From Gemmatimonadota bacterium (GTDB lineage Bacteria; Latescibacterota; UBA2968; UBA8231), in contig JABHDC010000005.1 of assembly GCA_018673255.1 (NCBI GenBank), positions 1-14,223 of the forward strand: a DNA stretch of 14,223 nucleotides. Reading direction: 5' to 3'. Each line of letters starts with the position of its first letter. The stretch's first letter is position 1. Below are positions 8,033 through 14,223 of this stretch, in pieces. The notes beneath the pieces were generated by a model. It saw only the letters and a list, made by a program, of their open reading frames with translations, was not told where the DNA came from and did no database searches. Position numbers and translations under genes: made by a program.

Positions 8033-8985
8033 CACACGTTGACCGGATCGCTGGATCGAGGCCAGACACAGGCCCTGAGGCGGGTCCAGACACGAGTCCA
8101 GACCCCGCTTTAGCCTCTGCACCCGGACCGGGCCGCCAGGCCCTCAGGCGGCTTCTGCGCAATCGCCTGGCCGCCTTCGGTCTCTGTGTCGTCTCGATCA
8201 TCGCAGCCGTCGCGCTGTTCGCTGACTGGCTGGCACCACATCCCTATGACTACGCACGCTTCGATCGCGTGCTGCTGATGCCACTTGAGCATCCGGATCA
8301 CCTGCTGGGAACCGACGAGGTGGGCCGTGACTACCTGAGTCGAATGATCTTCGGTGCTCGCACGTCACTGATCGTCAGCCTGCTCGTTCAGGGCATCGCC
8401 GTGTTGATCGGTGTCCCCCTCGGGGCCCTGGCCGGCTACGTCGGTGGCCGGGTCGGCTTCGCCGTGTCTCGACTGATCGATGTGATGACGGCTTTCCCGA
8501 ATCTGCTCTTCGCGATTCTTCTCATCTCAGTACTTGGCGGTGGATTACATGCAGTCGTGTTCGCCCTCAGCGTGACGGGCTGGATCCTCATCGCGCGCCT
8601 CACGCGGGCGCAGTTCCTCACGCTTCGAGAGAGAGATTTCGTGATCTCTGCTCAGGCCCTCGGCGTGCCCGGCTGGCGCATCGCCATTCAGCATGTTCTG
8701 CCCAATGCCGTCACCCCGATTGTCGTCGCCGTCAGCTTCGGCATACCGGCCACAATCTTTGCCGAGGCAGGATTAAGCTTCCTCGGGCTCGGCATCAACG
8801 ATCCCATGGCCAGCTGGGGAAAGATGGTGGGCGTGAGTAATGCGTATGTGCGGGTCTACTGGCATCTGGCCCTGTTTCCGACCCTCGCCATCGCCCTCAC
8901 CATGCTGGGTTGTGCATTACTCGGAGATGGTCTGCGAGATGCCCTCGACCCACGTCTGCGGGATCGCCCGGTCAGAGGAGCCTGA
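8029..8985 (+). CDS. ABC transporter permease, DppC/OppC family, with Pro/Asp-rich N-terminal extension
   Basis: 318 residues from a GTG at 8029 that overlaps the preceding TGA (GTGA, 8029-8032), the classical arrangement for translational coupling. A longer in-frame ATG at 7948 would overlap the upstream permease by 85 bases and is unlikely. Family landmarks are the first membrane segment at about 48-68, HLLGTDEVGRDYLSRMIFGA at 91-110, the EAA loop at about 202-226 (RDFVISAQALGV, then QHVLPN) and EAGLSFLGLG at 246-255, with DPR near the end. Before the first membrane segment lies an unusual proline-rich cytoplasmic tail (residues 11-36) that begins with a four-residue repeat. No ATPase gene follows on this strand; the next gene is convergent. 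The transporter must use ATPases encoded elsewhere, or the operon has lost them. Confidence 0.94.
   Translation: MTHVDRIAGSRPDTGPEAGPDTSPDPALASAPGPGRQALRRLLRNRLAAFGLCVVSIIAAVALFADWLAPHPYDYARFDRVLLMPLEHPDHLLGTDEVGRDYLSRMIFGARTSLIVSLLVQGIAVLIGVPLGALAGYVGGRVGFAVSRLIDVMTAFPNLLFAILLISVLGGGLHAVVFALSVTGWILIARLTRAQFLTLRERDFVISAQALGVPGWRIAIQHVLPNAVTPIVVAVSFGIPATIFAEAGLSFLGLGINDPMASWGKMVGVSNAYVRVYWHLALFPTLAIALTMLGCALLGDGLRDALDPRLRDRPVRGA
8059..8106 (+). repeat. Four imperfect 12-base tandem repeats in the second permease gene
   Basis: The four units begin at 8059, 8071, 8083 and 8095. Each encodes x-Pro-Asp/Glu-x: RPDT, GPEA, GPDT, SPDP. The core CCAGAC recurs at 8062, 8086 and 8098 (spacings 24 and 12), which fixes the 12-base period. 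The repeat stays in frame and lies in the N-terminal tail before the first membrane segment, where length changes would be tolerated. Confidence 0.7.
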
Positions 8986-8992
8986 CAGGCTC
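8978..8992. terminator. Short perfect inverted repeat over the last permease stop codon
   Basis: GAGCCTG (8978-8984), A, CAGGCTC (8986-8992). As RNA, a 5-bp stem with a 5-base loop is realistic. The stop codon TGA (8983-8985) lies in it. There is no T-run after it. A second, bulged GC hairpin can be drawn at about 9000-9016 (CCGGCTTCCAGCCCGG). Both sit at or in the 81-base convergent gap (8986-9066) and could help end transcription from either side, but neither is a textbook terminator. Confidence 0.25.
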
Positions 8993-9066
8993 AAGCTACC
9001 CGGCTTCCAGCCCGGCACATTGCGAGCGTCCACACGGGCGGCCTCCTGCCGCGCGCATGGCCGAGG

Positions 9067-11100
9067 TTAGTCCGAGTCCACCCAGCGCTCCAAAGCACCG
9101 AGATCCGGTGCAGCTCCACGGACCTCAGCTGCAGGCATCAGCCACCAACTGCTTCCCTGCCATTCCACCTGCAGAAGGCCTGCATCGATGGCGCCACTGC
9201 CGGCTCGTAGCCCGTAATCAGTGGAGAGATCTGGTGGTACGCGCAGATCACCCTGTTCTCTGGCTGATGTATCACTCCCACCCCACTGCAAATTCCGAGT
9301 GACCAGACTCGTTCCCGTCTGCCCTTTCAAGGCGACCTGGCGTGCATCGACAAGCAGGTTGTTGGCGATCAGGACCTGCGCACCGCCACTGATGTGATGA
9401 TCGTTGTCGACAAACGTGTTGTTCACGATGAGGATCCGCTCAGGAAGCGGCGCCGCTTCGTAATCTTCGCGCGTGTTGGCTCCTGACATCAGACCGATTC
9501 CGGCCATCGCATTGCCAACGATCCGATTGCCCTCAAAATGGAAGGTGCGGGCCGTCTCTTCATCGTAGCCGATCATCTGGATGCCATCCTCGCCATTGCC
9601 AGAGATGAGATTGTCTCTCACCACGATCTTCAGCGTGTCGGGGCCGGCATGGGGGTGCAGGCGGATCTCGATCCCATCGTCGCCATTGTCCGTCAGATTG
9701 CATTGTTCGATGAGGGCTGCCGTGGAACCGTCCAGATCGATCGCATCGTCACGATTGTGGTCGAACTGGCAGAACCGCACGGTACCACCGCCGGCTTCAT
9801 AGTCGATTCCATCCGACGTATCCGTCACGCGGCAGTAAGCCAGATCAAAGACATCAGTCGACGTGATGCCATCCGAGGCATTGCGCAGTGTGAATCCCTG
9901 AATCAGACAACGACCGGCGCCGGGCTGCTCAGGATCACCGACACGCAGGACGAAGTCGCTACCACCCCCGTCGATCACGGTAGCGGCAATCAACGTGGGA
10001 TCTCCCGAGAGGAAATGCTCCGACACCAGCGCCAGATGTTTGGCGCCCAGATCGACGGGGCCAGAATAGATCCCCGGGGCTACGAGGATCGTGTCACCAC
10101 TGGCCGCGGCATCAACAGCGCCCTGGATCGTGGCATAGTCCGTCGGCACCCGTCGGGGCGCCGACAGCACCGGCTCGTGCACCAGTCGCAATTCAGCCAG
10201 CCCACCATCGAGACTATTCCTGTCGGGGAAGCGACCATTATCGATCCCCCGACACGTGACGTAGAGCGACAGCGCGTCACGCGCATCATTCGGATCCGAT
10301 GTGGGTGCAAAGGTGCCGCCACCGGGCAAGGTGAAGCGAATCCCGGTGCCTTCCAGGAATCCGTAGTCGAAATCCTGTACAAAATCTCCATCAGCCGAGA
10401 ATTCGCCGATGCCACTGGAGGCGATCGTGTAGATGTGGCCCGTGGCAGGGTGAATGGCGATCCCCTCCGGATCGCTGATGTGTTTGCCGATGCTGAAGTC
10501 GGAGACGATGGCGAAGGTGTCGGTGCTGGCGTCGAATCGGAATCGCAGAATTCGCTCTTCTTTGGTGCCGGAGACGACGAGCAGATCACCCGTGACCGGA
10601 TCAACGGCGATTCCTTCGGGATCGGTATAACCACCATCGTAGCTGGTCAGCATCGTGGCCACCGGCCGGCCGAAGGAGCGCTCACCGTCGAATTGGTAAC
10701 GGAAGATTCGTTTCTCGTCATCATCGGTGACATAGACGTGGCCGTCGGCGTGATGCCAGGCGATACCCACCGGCTCACTGCGTGCAGGATCCTCCGGCGT
10801 TGCCTGCCAGGTCGCATGGATTTCTGCCGCATCCAGGGTCGTTTCGAAGATGTTCACACCCGTGTAGATGCGTTCGCCCGTAGCGGGGTCGGTCAGATCA
10901 CCGTATTCGCTGATCTCCGAGTCGGCGATCAACAGGTGGCCGCGGTCGGCGACGTAGGTCACCCCCGCTGCATCGGCAGCACGCACCGGTGACGGGGTCC
11001 ACAGATTCGTGTAGCGGACCAGTTCCAGGCGATCGGCGTCGGTAGCCTGAACCAGTAGCGACACGATGAGGATGGCCTGGAAGAAGCGGTGGAGTGACAT
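9067..11100 (-). CDS. Secreted two-domain protein: beta-propeller plus right-handed beta-helix (pectin-lyase-like)
   Basis: 677 residues from the ATG at 11100, where GAGGTG (11105-11110) and a signal peptide (hydrophobic 6-18, cleavage near Ala22) coincide. Domain 1, about 30-305, is a propeller with recurring blade signatures: PVGIAWHHADGHVYV, DPEGIAVDPVTGDLLVV and DPEGIAIHPATGHIYTI, as in SdiA-regulated/NHL-like proteins. Domain 2, from about 316, opens with the classic beta-helix cap (DYATIQGAVDAAASGDTILV) and continues as coils. Successive turns carry an Asp-Gly-Ile-like step (DGI 429-431, DAI 452-454, DGI 475-477, DGI 505-507, AGI 533-535). It ends with GSGAIDAG (634-641) and APDLGALE (664-671), the usual close of pectin-lyase-fold proteins. 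The fold occurs in polysaccharide lyases and hydrolases but also in plain binding proteins. No catalytic residues can be assigned, so the role in carbohydrate processing is inference. It is the last gene of a leftward three-gene block. Confidence 0.9.
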   Translation of the reverse strand: MSLHRFFQAILIVSLLVQATDADRLELVRYTNLWTPSPVRAADAAGVTYVADRGHLLIADSEISEYGDLTDPATGERIYTGVNIFETTLDAAEIHATWQATPEDPARSEPVGIAWHHADGHVYVTDDDEKRIFRYQFDGERSFGRPVATMLTSYDGGYTDPEGIAVDPVTGDLLVVSGTKEERILRFRFDASTDTFAIVSDFSIGKHISDPEGIAIHPATGHIYTIASSGIGEFSADGDFVQDFDYGFLEGTGIRFTLPGGGTFAPTSDPNDARDALSLYVTCRGIDNGRFPDRNSLDGGLAELRLVHEPVLSAPRRVPTDYATIQGAVDAAASGDTILVAPGIYSGPVDLGAKHLALVSEHFLSGDPTLIAATVIDGGGSDFVLRVGDPEQPGAGRCLIQGFTLRNASDGITSTDVFDLAYCRVTDTSDGIDYEAGGGTVRFCQFDHNRDDAIDLDGSTAALIEQCNLTDNGDDGIEIRLHPHAGPDTLKIVVRDNLISGNGEDGIQMIGYDEETARTFHFEGNRIVGNAMAGIGLMSGANTREDYEAAPLPERILIVNNTFVDNDHHISGGAQVLIANNLLVDARQVALKGQTGTSLVTRNLQWGGSDTSAREQGDLRVPPDLSTDYGLRAGSGAIDAGLLQVEWQGSSWWLMPAAEVRGAAPDLGALERWVDSD

Positions 11101-11146
11101 GCGGCACCTCGTCTCACTCATCGGGTGTGCGGGTCGCACAGACCCC

Positions 11147-12409
11147 TCAAGTGGGGTCGATGCTGTCCAGCAGGCTGTCGGGCAGGTGTTTTCCCAGCAG
11201 GTAGTACTTGCGGTCAGGATACCACAACATGCGTCGACCCTGCCATTCGGTAAGGCTGGGATAGGTCGCAATTTCGGCCGTTGCCTTGGGCCCGACGATG
11301 ACACCCTGCGTATCGAGCAACTGGTGAGCCGGACCGAAACGGATCGGCTGATGCGCGTCGGCATCGAAACGACCAACCGCGATGAAGGTCGGATTGCGCA
11401 GGAAGTTGGACTGATTTGTCGCCCACTTCTCACGAAACTGGTCGTATTCGCCCTTGCGGCCAGGGTTGTTGTGGTAGACGAGGAGGAAGCGCCCATCTTC
11501 GAGCCGGTAGAGCGGACACGGCGACATGGGGTGAGGTATGGGTTCACCCGCGGCATCGAGCAGGACCTCTGGATCGCGCCAGGACACGCCATCATCCTCG
11601 GAAAAACTGTACCAGATGTGCCCCGTCATGGTGCGCATCACGCAGAATAGCCCGCCATCAGGCATCAACACGGTGGCGGGTTCCTGGGCGACGGAGATGT
11701 CTGTATGGATCGGATGCTTGACTTCTATGCCCTCGCGATCCTCAGGCAGCCAGGTGAGAACGAGCTGATCCGGCGTGGGATCGTCATCGATATTCTCGAA
11801 GCGCACAAAGGCACTGCGACTGTCCTGATCGACCCAGTTGGGATAGGTGTGCTCGAGAAGGGAGTGACTCGTGACCTGCGTATAACCGGCGATCGGTTTG
11901 TCGTGGCGATCGCGAATCGGCAACTGCCACACGATCCAGTTCCTGGGCATCTCCGGATCTGGGTGGTCGAAGCGATTGCGTGCCACGGGGATATTCACCG
12001 GCTCCGACCAGTGACGCCCACCATCATCCGAGACGATGCACCCCATGGCACCCGAACCCTGCCGATTGTTGTCGACGACAGGCATTTCGCGCGTGTAGAA
12101 GACGTAGATCCGACCCGACCGGGTGATGATGGGAAAACCCCAGCTGGCCTGCAGGTCGTCGCTGAGGGGGCGCGCTCCGACAATACGCACCGGCTCCTGC
12201 CAGTTCTGTCCGTCGGCACTTCGTGCCAGCATCAGCCGATTGTCGCCACGTCCCTCGCAGGAACTCTGCGTCCAGAACGCCAGTAACCCCTCCCCATCCG
12301 GTGCCTCGAGGACGAGAAAGTGTTCGTTGTCTTCATCGCCGGTTCCGCGCGGCAGATAGACGACGGCATCCGGTTCACTTCGCTGCCATTCAGTGGCTGC
12401 ATCTGTCAC
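11147..12409 (-). CDS. Sialidase-superfamily (BNR/Asp-box) beta-propeller protein
   Basis: 420 residues from a GTG at 12409. The start is fixed by a strong GGGAGGTGA six bases upstream. The protein is a six-bladed propeller with three Asp-box motifs: SADGQNW at 64-70, SDDGGRHW at 127-134 and SEDDGVSW at 270-277. An early WTQSSCEGRGDNR loop (46-58) and LEDGRFLLVYHNN (303-315) fit exo-alpha-sialidase-like proteins of uncultured bacteria and planctomycetes. True sialidases need an Arg triad, a Tyr/Glu pair and an Asp. R58, R259 and others are candidates, but I cannot align them with certainty, so sialidase activity is not claimed. There is no signal peptide, so it is predicted cytoplasmic. It lies 46 bases before the beta-helix gene and 85 bases after the GH43/32-like gene, all on one strand. 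Confidence 0.85.
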   Translation of the reverse strand: MTDAATEWQRSEPDAVVYLPRGTGDEDNEHFLVLEAPDGEGLLAFWTQSSCEGRGDNRLMLARSADGQNWQEPVRIVGARPLSDDLQASWGFPIITRSGRIYVFYTREMPVVDNNRQGSGAMGCIVSDDGGRHWSEPVNIPVARNRFDHPDPEMPRNWIVWQLPIRDRHDKPIAGYTQVTSHSLLEHTYPNWVDQDSRSAFVRFENIDDDPTPDQLVLTWLPEDREGIEVKHPIHTDISVAQEPATVLMPDGGLFCVMRTMTGHIWYSFSEDDGVSWRDPEVLLDAAGEPIPHPMSPCPLYRLEDGRFLLVYHNNPGRKGEYDQFREKWATNQSNFLRNPTFIAVGRFDADAHQPIRFGPAHQLLDTQGVIVGPKATAEIATYPSLTEWQGRRMLWYPDRKYYLLGKHLPDSLLDSIDPT

Positions 12410-12415
12410 GATGTC

Positions 12416-12424
12416 TCACCTCCC
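12416..12424 (-). promoter_or_regulatory. Strong ribosome binding site for the GTG start at 12409
   Basis: GGGAGGTGA on the minus strand with a six-base spacer to the GTG. It is the best match to the anti-Shine-Dalgarno sequence in the window and settles the start of the Asp-box gene. It suggests that gene is translated independently despite sitting mid-operon. Confidence 0.75.
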
Positions 12425-12494
12425 TGTCGATGTTCTGAATTTCATTCCTGATCTGCCGAATGCCTCGGATTGCAGGCGATTGTCTCCGGCATCC

Positions 12495-13949
12495 TCACGC
12501 ATTGTCTTTCTGGAATCTGAAGCTGAACAGGTCCGCATCCTTGAGGTGGAGTCGCAGTCGCACGGAGCGACCGGCCAGATCCGCCACACTGGAACCATGC
12601 GCCCAGACCACGACCCTCTCCACCTCATCACCGATGATCTCGATGCAGTCATCGATGCCGTATCCGGGAATCGGCGTTCCGTCGCCATCCTGGATCTCCA
12701 CGCGCACACTGCCCGCTGCACTGGTCCGGTAATTGAGCTCGAGTTGTGAACCCGTAAATGTCATCACTTTCGTGATCGCCTCGCCACCGGCCCACGGGGC
12801 ATTGAGCGACGCAAAACCATCCGTTCGCAGCAGCAGGCGTTCGATGTGCCAGCTGTCCTGCATGTAGTGGCGCGCCACAAAGAGCATCATCTGCTGCGGG
12901 CCGTATGGCAGGATCCCTGTCACCGGATAGTTCGTACGCGAGACCCAGTTCGAGGGGTCAGGGCCGGGACGGATGAAGGCTTCCATGAAGGTGCGATCAT
13001 ACTGCGTTGTGCCGGCGCGACTGGTCAACAGCACCGCATCGGAGCAATCGCCCCCATAGTAGTGGCCTTGCGACGTCTGGAGGCCGATCGCCTCGACCTG
13101 TGCATCGCTGAGCACACCTCGCCCCTCCATGAAACGTGCCGCCGGCGCGATATAGATGTGCGGCGCCCGGTAATAGGGTTGTGTTGAATTCGTGTAGAAT
13201 TGCTCGCGCGGTGTATCGCCGTAGGTCATCGGCTCAGGATCGGTCCAGTGCAGGAAATCTGCCGATGTCGTGCGGGCCATCGATCTTCCCGGCCCTGTGC
13301 CCCACTCGCCTTCGTACCAGCGATAGTAGAGCACATACTGCTGCTCCGCTTCGCTCCAGAACATGGTATTGCCACCATCGAAACAATTGAGCAAAGAGCT
13401 GACAATCTCCGGCTGGGGTGAGCACCGGCGAAAAGTGAATCCATCAGCCGACGACCATAACACGAGACGTTTCGGTCCGGCGGGATCTTTGAAGGCCGTG
13501 TGTTCCTCACCGCTGATCGGTTCGCTGTGCAGCGCCTTGATCCGTTCGTCGTCGGGCACGCCCGGGCGGGTATCCAGCCATGGCACGATCATCAGCGGCT
13601 GCCCGTCCGAGTCGGCGACGATATTCGTGTCGCGATCACCACCCGTGTCGACGAGCCCCAGTGCCGGTTTGGTCCAGGTCACGCCGTCATCACTCGTCGC
13701 AACGCACAACACGCCGCTCTGCTGATCCGGTGCCAGGGTCATACCACGGTAGTAGAGCAGATACCGGCCATCGTGGTGGAAGACCGCACTGGGACCATTG
13801 GCCGGTCCCTCCCACGCTCGGTCGATGCCGACCACACGCCCCCCCGACACGGGCTCGTGTAGTCGCAGGCTGACCTGCTTCATCCGCTCGATGAGACACG
13901 TATCGATGAACAGTTCGCGGCGGTCGCCAATGTGGATGACTTCAGTCAT
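12495..13949 (-). CDS. Glycoside hydrolase family 43/32-like five-bladed propeller protein
   Basis: 484 residues from the ATG at 13949, with AGGA about six bases upstream. The N-terminus (RRELFIDTCLIERM, 10-23, then SLRLHEP) is the hallmark of a protein group, common in planctomycetes and related uncultured phyla, annotated as GH32/GH43-like. Propeller blade motifs recur: GRYLLYYRGM (61-70), ATSDDGVTWTKP (84-95), WSSADGFTFRR (165-175), YVLYYRWYEG (205-214) and ARTTSADFLHW (225-235). Residues from about 395 to the end form a beta-sandwich (LELNYRTSAAGSVRVEIQDG, then LAGRSVRLRLHL) ending in the typical LFSFRFQ. The family fold suggests glycan hydrolysis, but the acid/base residues cannot be assigned by eye and several relatives are uncharacterised. 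No signal peptide is visible, so it is expected in the cytoplasm. It leads the leftward block and is divergent from the PhyH-like gene across about 100 bases. Confidence 0.85.
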   Translation of the reverse strand: MTEVIHIGDRRELFIDTCLIERMKQVSLRLHEPVSGGRVVGIDRAWEGPANGPSAVFHHDGRYLLYYRGMTLAPDQQSGVLCVATSDDGVTWTKPALGLVDTGGDRDTNIVADSDGQPLMIVPWLDTRPGVPDDERIKALHSEPISGEEHTAFKDPAGPKRLVLWSSADGFTFRRCSPQPEIVSSLLNCFDGGNTMFWSEAEQQYVLYYRWYEGEWGTGPGRSMARTTSADFLHWTDPEPMTYGDTPREQFYTNSTQPYYRAPHIYIAPAARFMEGRGVLSDAQVEAIGLQTSQGHYYGGDCSDAVLLTSRAGTTQYDRTFMEAFIRPGPDPSNWVSRTNYPVTGILPYGPQQMMLFVARHYMQDSWHIERLLLRTDGFASLNAPWAGGEAITKVMTFTGSQLELNYRTSAAGSVRVEIQDGDGTPIPGYGIDDCIEIIGDEVERVVVWAHGSSVADLAGRSVRLRLHLKDADLFSFRFQKDNA

Positions 13950-14052
13950 TGCATGTCCTGTCGCTTGCCAACGAGATTGCTGGCCGACGAACTTAAGCGG
14001 AAATGCCGTGCGCGTGGAGCCCAGCGATCACCAACCTGCCTGAGAGATGCGG

Positions 14053-14223
14053 ATGTCGACTGAAGAAACGATGGACCTGCCCTTCCCCGCCCTGACACCG
14101 GCGCAACGGTTGCACCTGGATGTCTTCGGCTACGTGGTGATACCCGGCACGCTGACGAACGATGAGTGTGGCGTCCTCATCGAGGCGTTGCAGAAGCTCA
14201 AGCGGGACATCATCGATGCGGAC
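14053..14223 (+). CDS. Phytanoyl-CoA dioxygenase (PhyH)-like protein, N-terminal part (cut by window end)
   Basis: 57 codons are visible. An in-frame TGA at 14041 limits the start to 14047 or later. I chose the ATG at 14053 because GAGAG lies six bases before it; the ATG at 14047 is equally in frame. After a short leader comes LTPAQRLHLDVFGYVVIPG, then LTNDECGVLIEAL. This is the standard opening of PhyH-family Fe(II)/2-oxoglutarate oxygenases (helix, then the Gly-Tyr-Val-Val-Ile-Pro strand, then a helix). The HxD...H metal site and the 2-oxoglutarate-binding Arg would lie beyond the window, so activity cannot be checked. Bacterial members hydroxylate varied small molecules. It is transcribed divergently from the GH43/32-like gene. 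Confidence 0.7.
   Translation, partial: MSTEETMDLPFPALTPAQRLHLDVFGYVVIPGTLTNDECGVLIEALQKLKRDIIDAD

Noticed and set aside
9538..10992. Plus-strand ORF of 484 codons opposite the propeller/beta-helix gene
   Set aside because: Shadow frame: the opposite strand has a signal peptide, repeated blades and beta-helix coils, while this frame has only biased composition.
11101..11595. N-terminal extension of the propeller/beta-helix gene
   Set aside because: It overlaps the Asp-box gene on the same strand in another frame, and the signal peptide plus ribosome binding site mark the start at 11100.
11147..12409. Calling this a true sialidase
   Set aside because: Asp-boxes show the fold only. The Arg triad and the Tyr/Glu nucleophile pair cannot be assigned by eye, and there is no signal peptide.
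1..14223. Mobile element, CRISPR array, tRNA/rRNA, toxin-antitoxin or defence module
   Set aside because: No transposase or integrase motif, no regularly spaced repeats longer than the 12-base one in the permease, no tRNA-like cloverleaf noticed, and no small gene pairs. The VWA pair lacks the MoxR ATPase or ternary-type partners of known VWA defence systems.

Overview
The window reads as a G+C-rich bacterial chromosome segment in which nearly all the sequence is coding. No stretch longer than about 170 bases lacks a gene. I see no rRNA, tRNA, CRISPR array, transposase, integrase or phage gene. The best hint of lineage is a combination of traits. One secreted protein ends in an Asn-Phe-Pro-Asn-Pro-Phe-Asn-Pro type FlgD-like/T9SS-type C-terminal domain. 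Secreted propeller and beta-helix proteins are abundant, and a PhyH-type dioxygenase start lies at the right edge. Together these suggest an uncultured FCB-group-like phylum (Latescibacterota, Krumholzibacteriota and similar), possibly marine. This is inference from gene style, not a phylogenetic placement.

Layout, left to right. (1) 3-704 (+): C-terminal part of an unrecognised protein that begins outside the window. (2) 803-5204 (-): a run of three exported proteins, transcribed leftwards: an SMP-30/gluconolactonase-type propeller, then a small VWA protein, then, 4 bases later, a VIT+VWA protein with a C-terminal sorting-like domain. (3) 5370-8985 (+), divergent from that block: an Opp/Dpp-type ABC importer made of a periplasmic binding protein and two permeases, tightly packed (8-base gap, then a 4-base GTGA overlap) but with no ATPase gene. 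(4) 9067-13949 (-): a three-gene block transcribed leftwards, comprising a GH43/32-like five-bladed propeller protein, a sialidase-superfamily (Asp-box) protein and a secreted propeller plus right-handed beta-helix protein. (5) 14053-14223 (+): start of a phytanoyl-CoA-dioxygenase-like gene, divergent from block 4 and cut by the window end.

How the genes may work together (inference): the right half looks like a small carbohydrate or organic-matter utilisation neighbourhood. It has a secreted beta-helix protein that could act on or bind a polysaccharide, two signal-less propeller proteins of glycosidase-like fold, and an Opp-type importer that could bring in oligomers using an ATPase encoded elsewhere. 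The VWA/VIT pair is a separate unit, probably an envelope or surface adhesion/complex-forming pair. Nothing here amounts to a proven new system. The most distinctive items are the VWA + VIT-VWA-sorting-domain pair, the propeller/beta-helix fusion with its Asp-Gly-Ile ladder, the ATPase-less importer, and the 12-base tandem repeat in the second permease gene.
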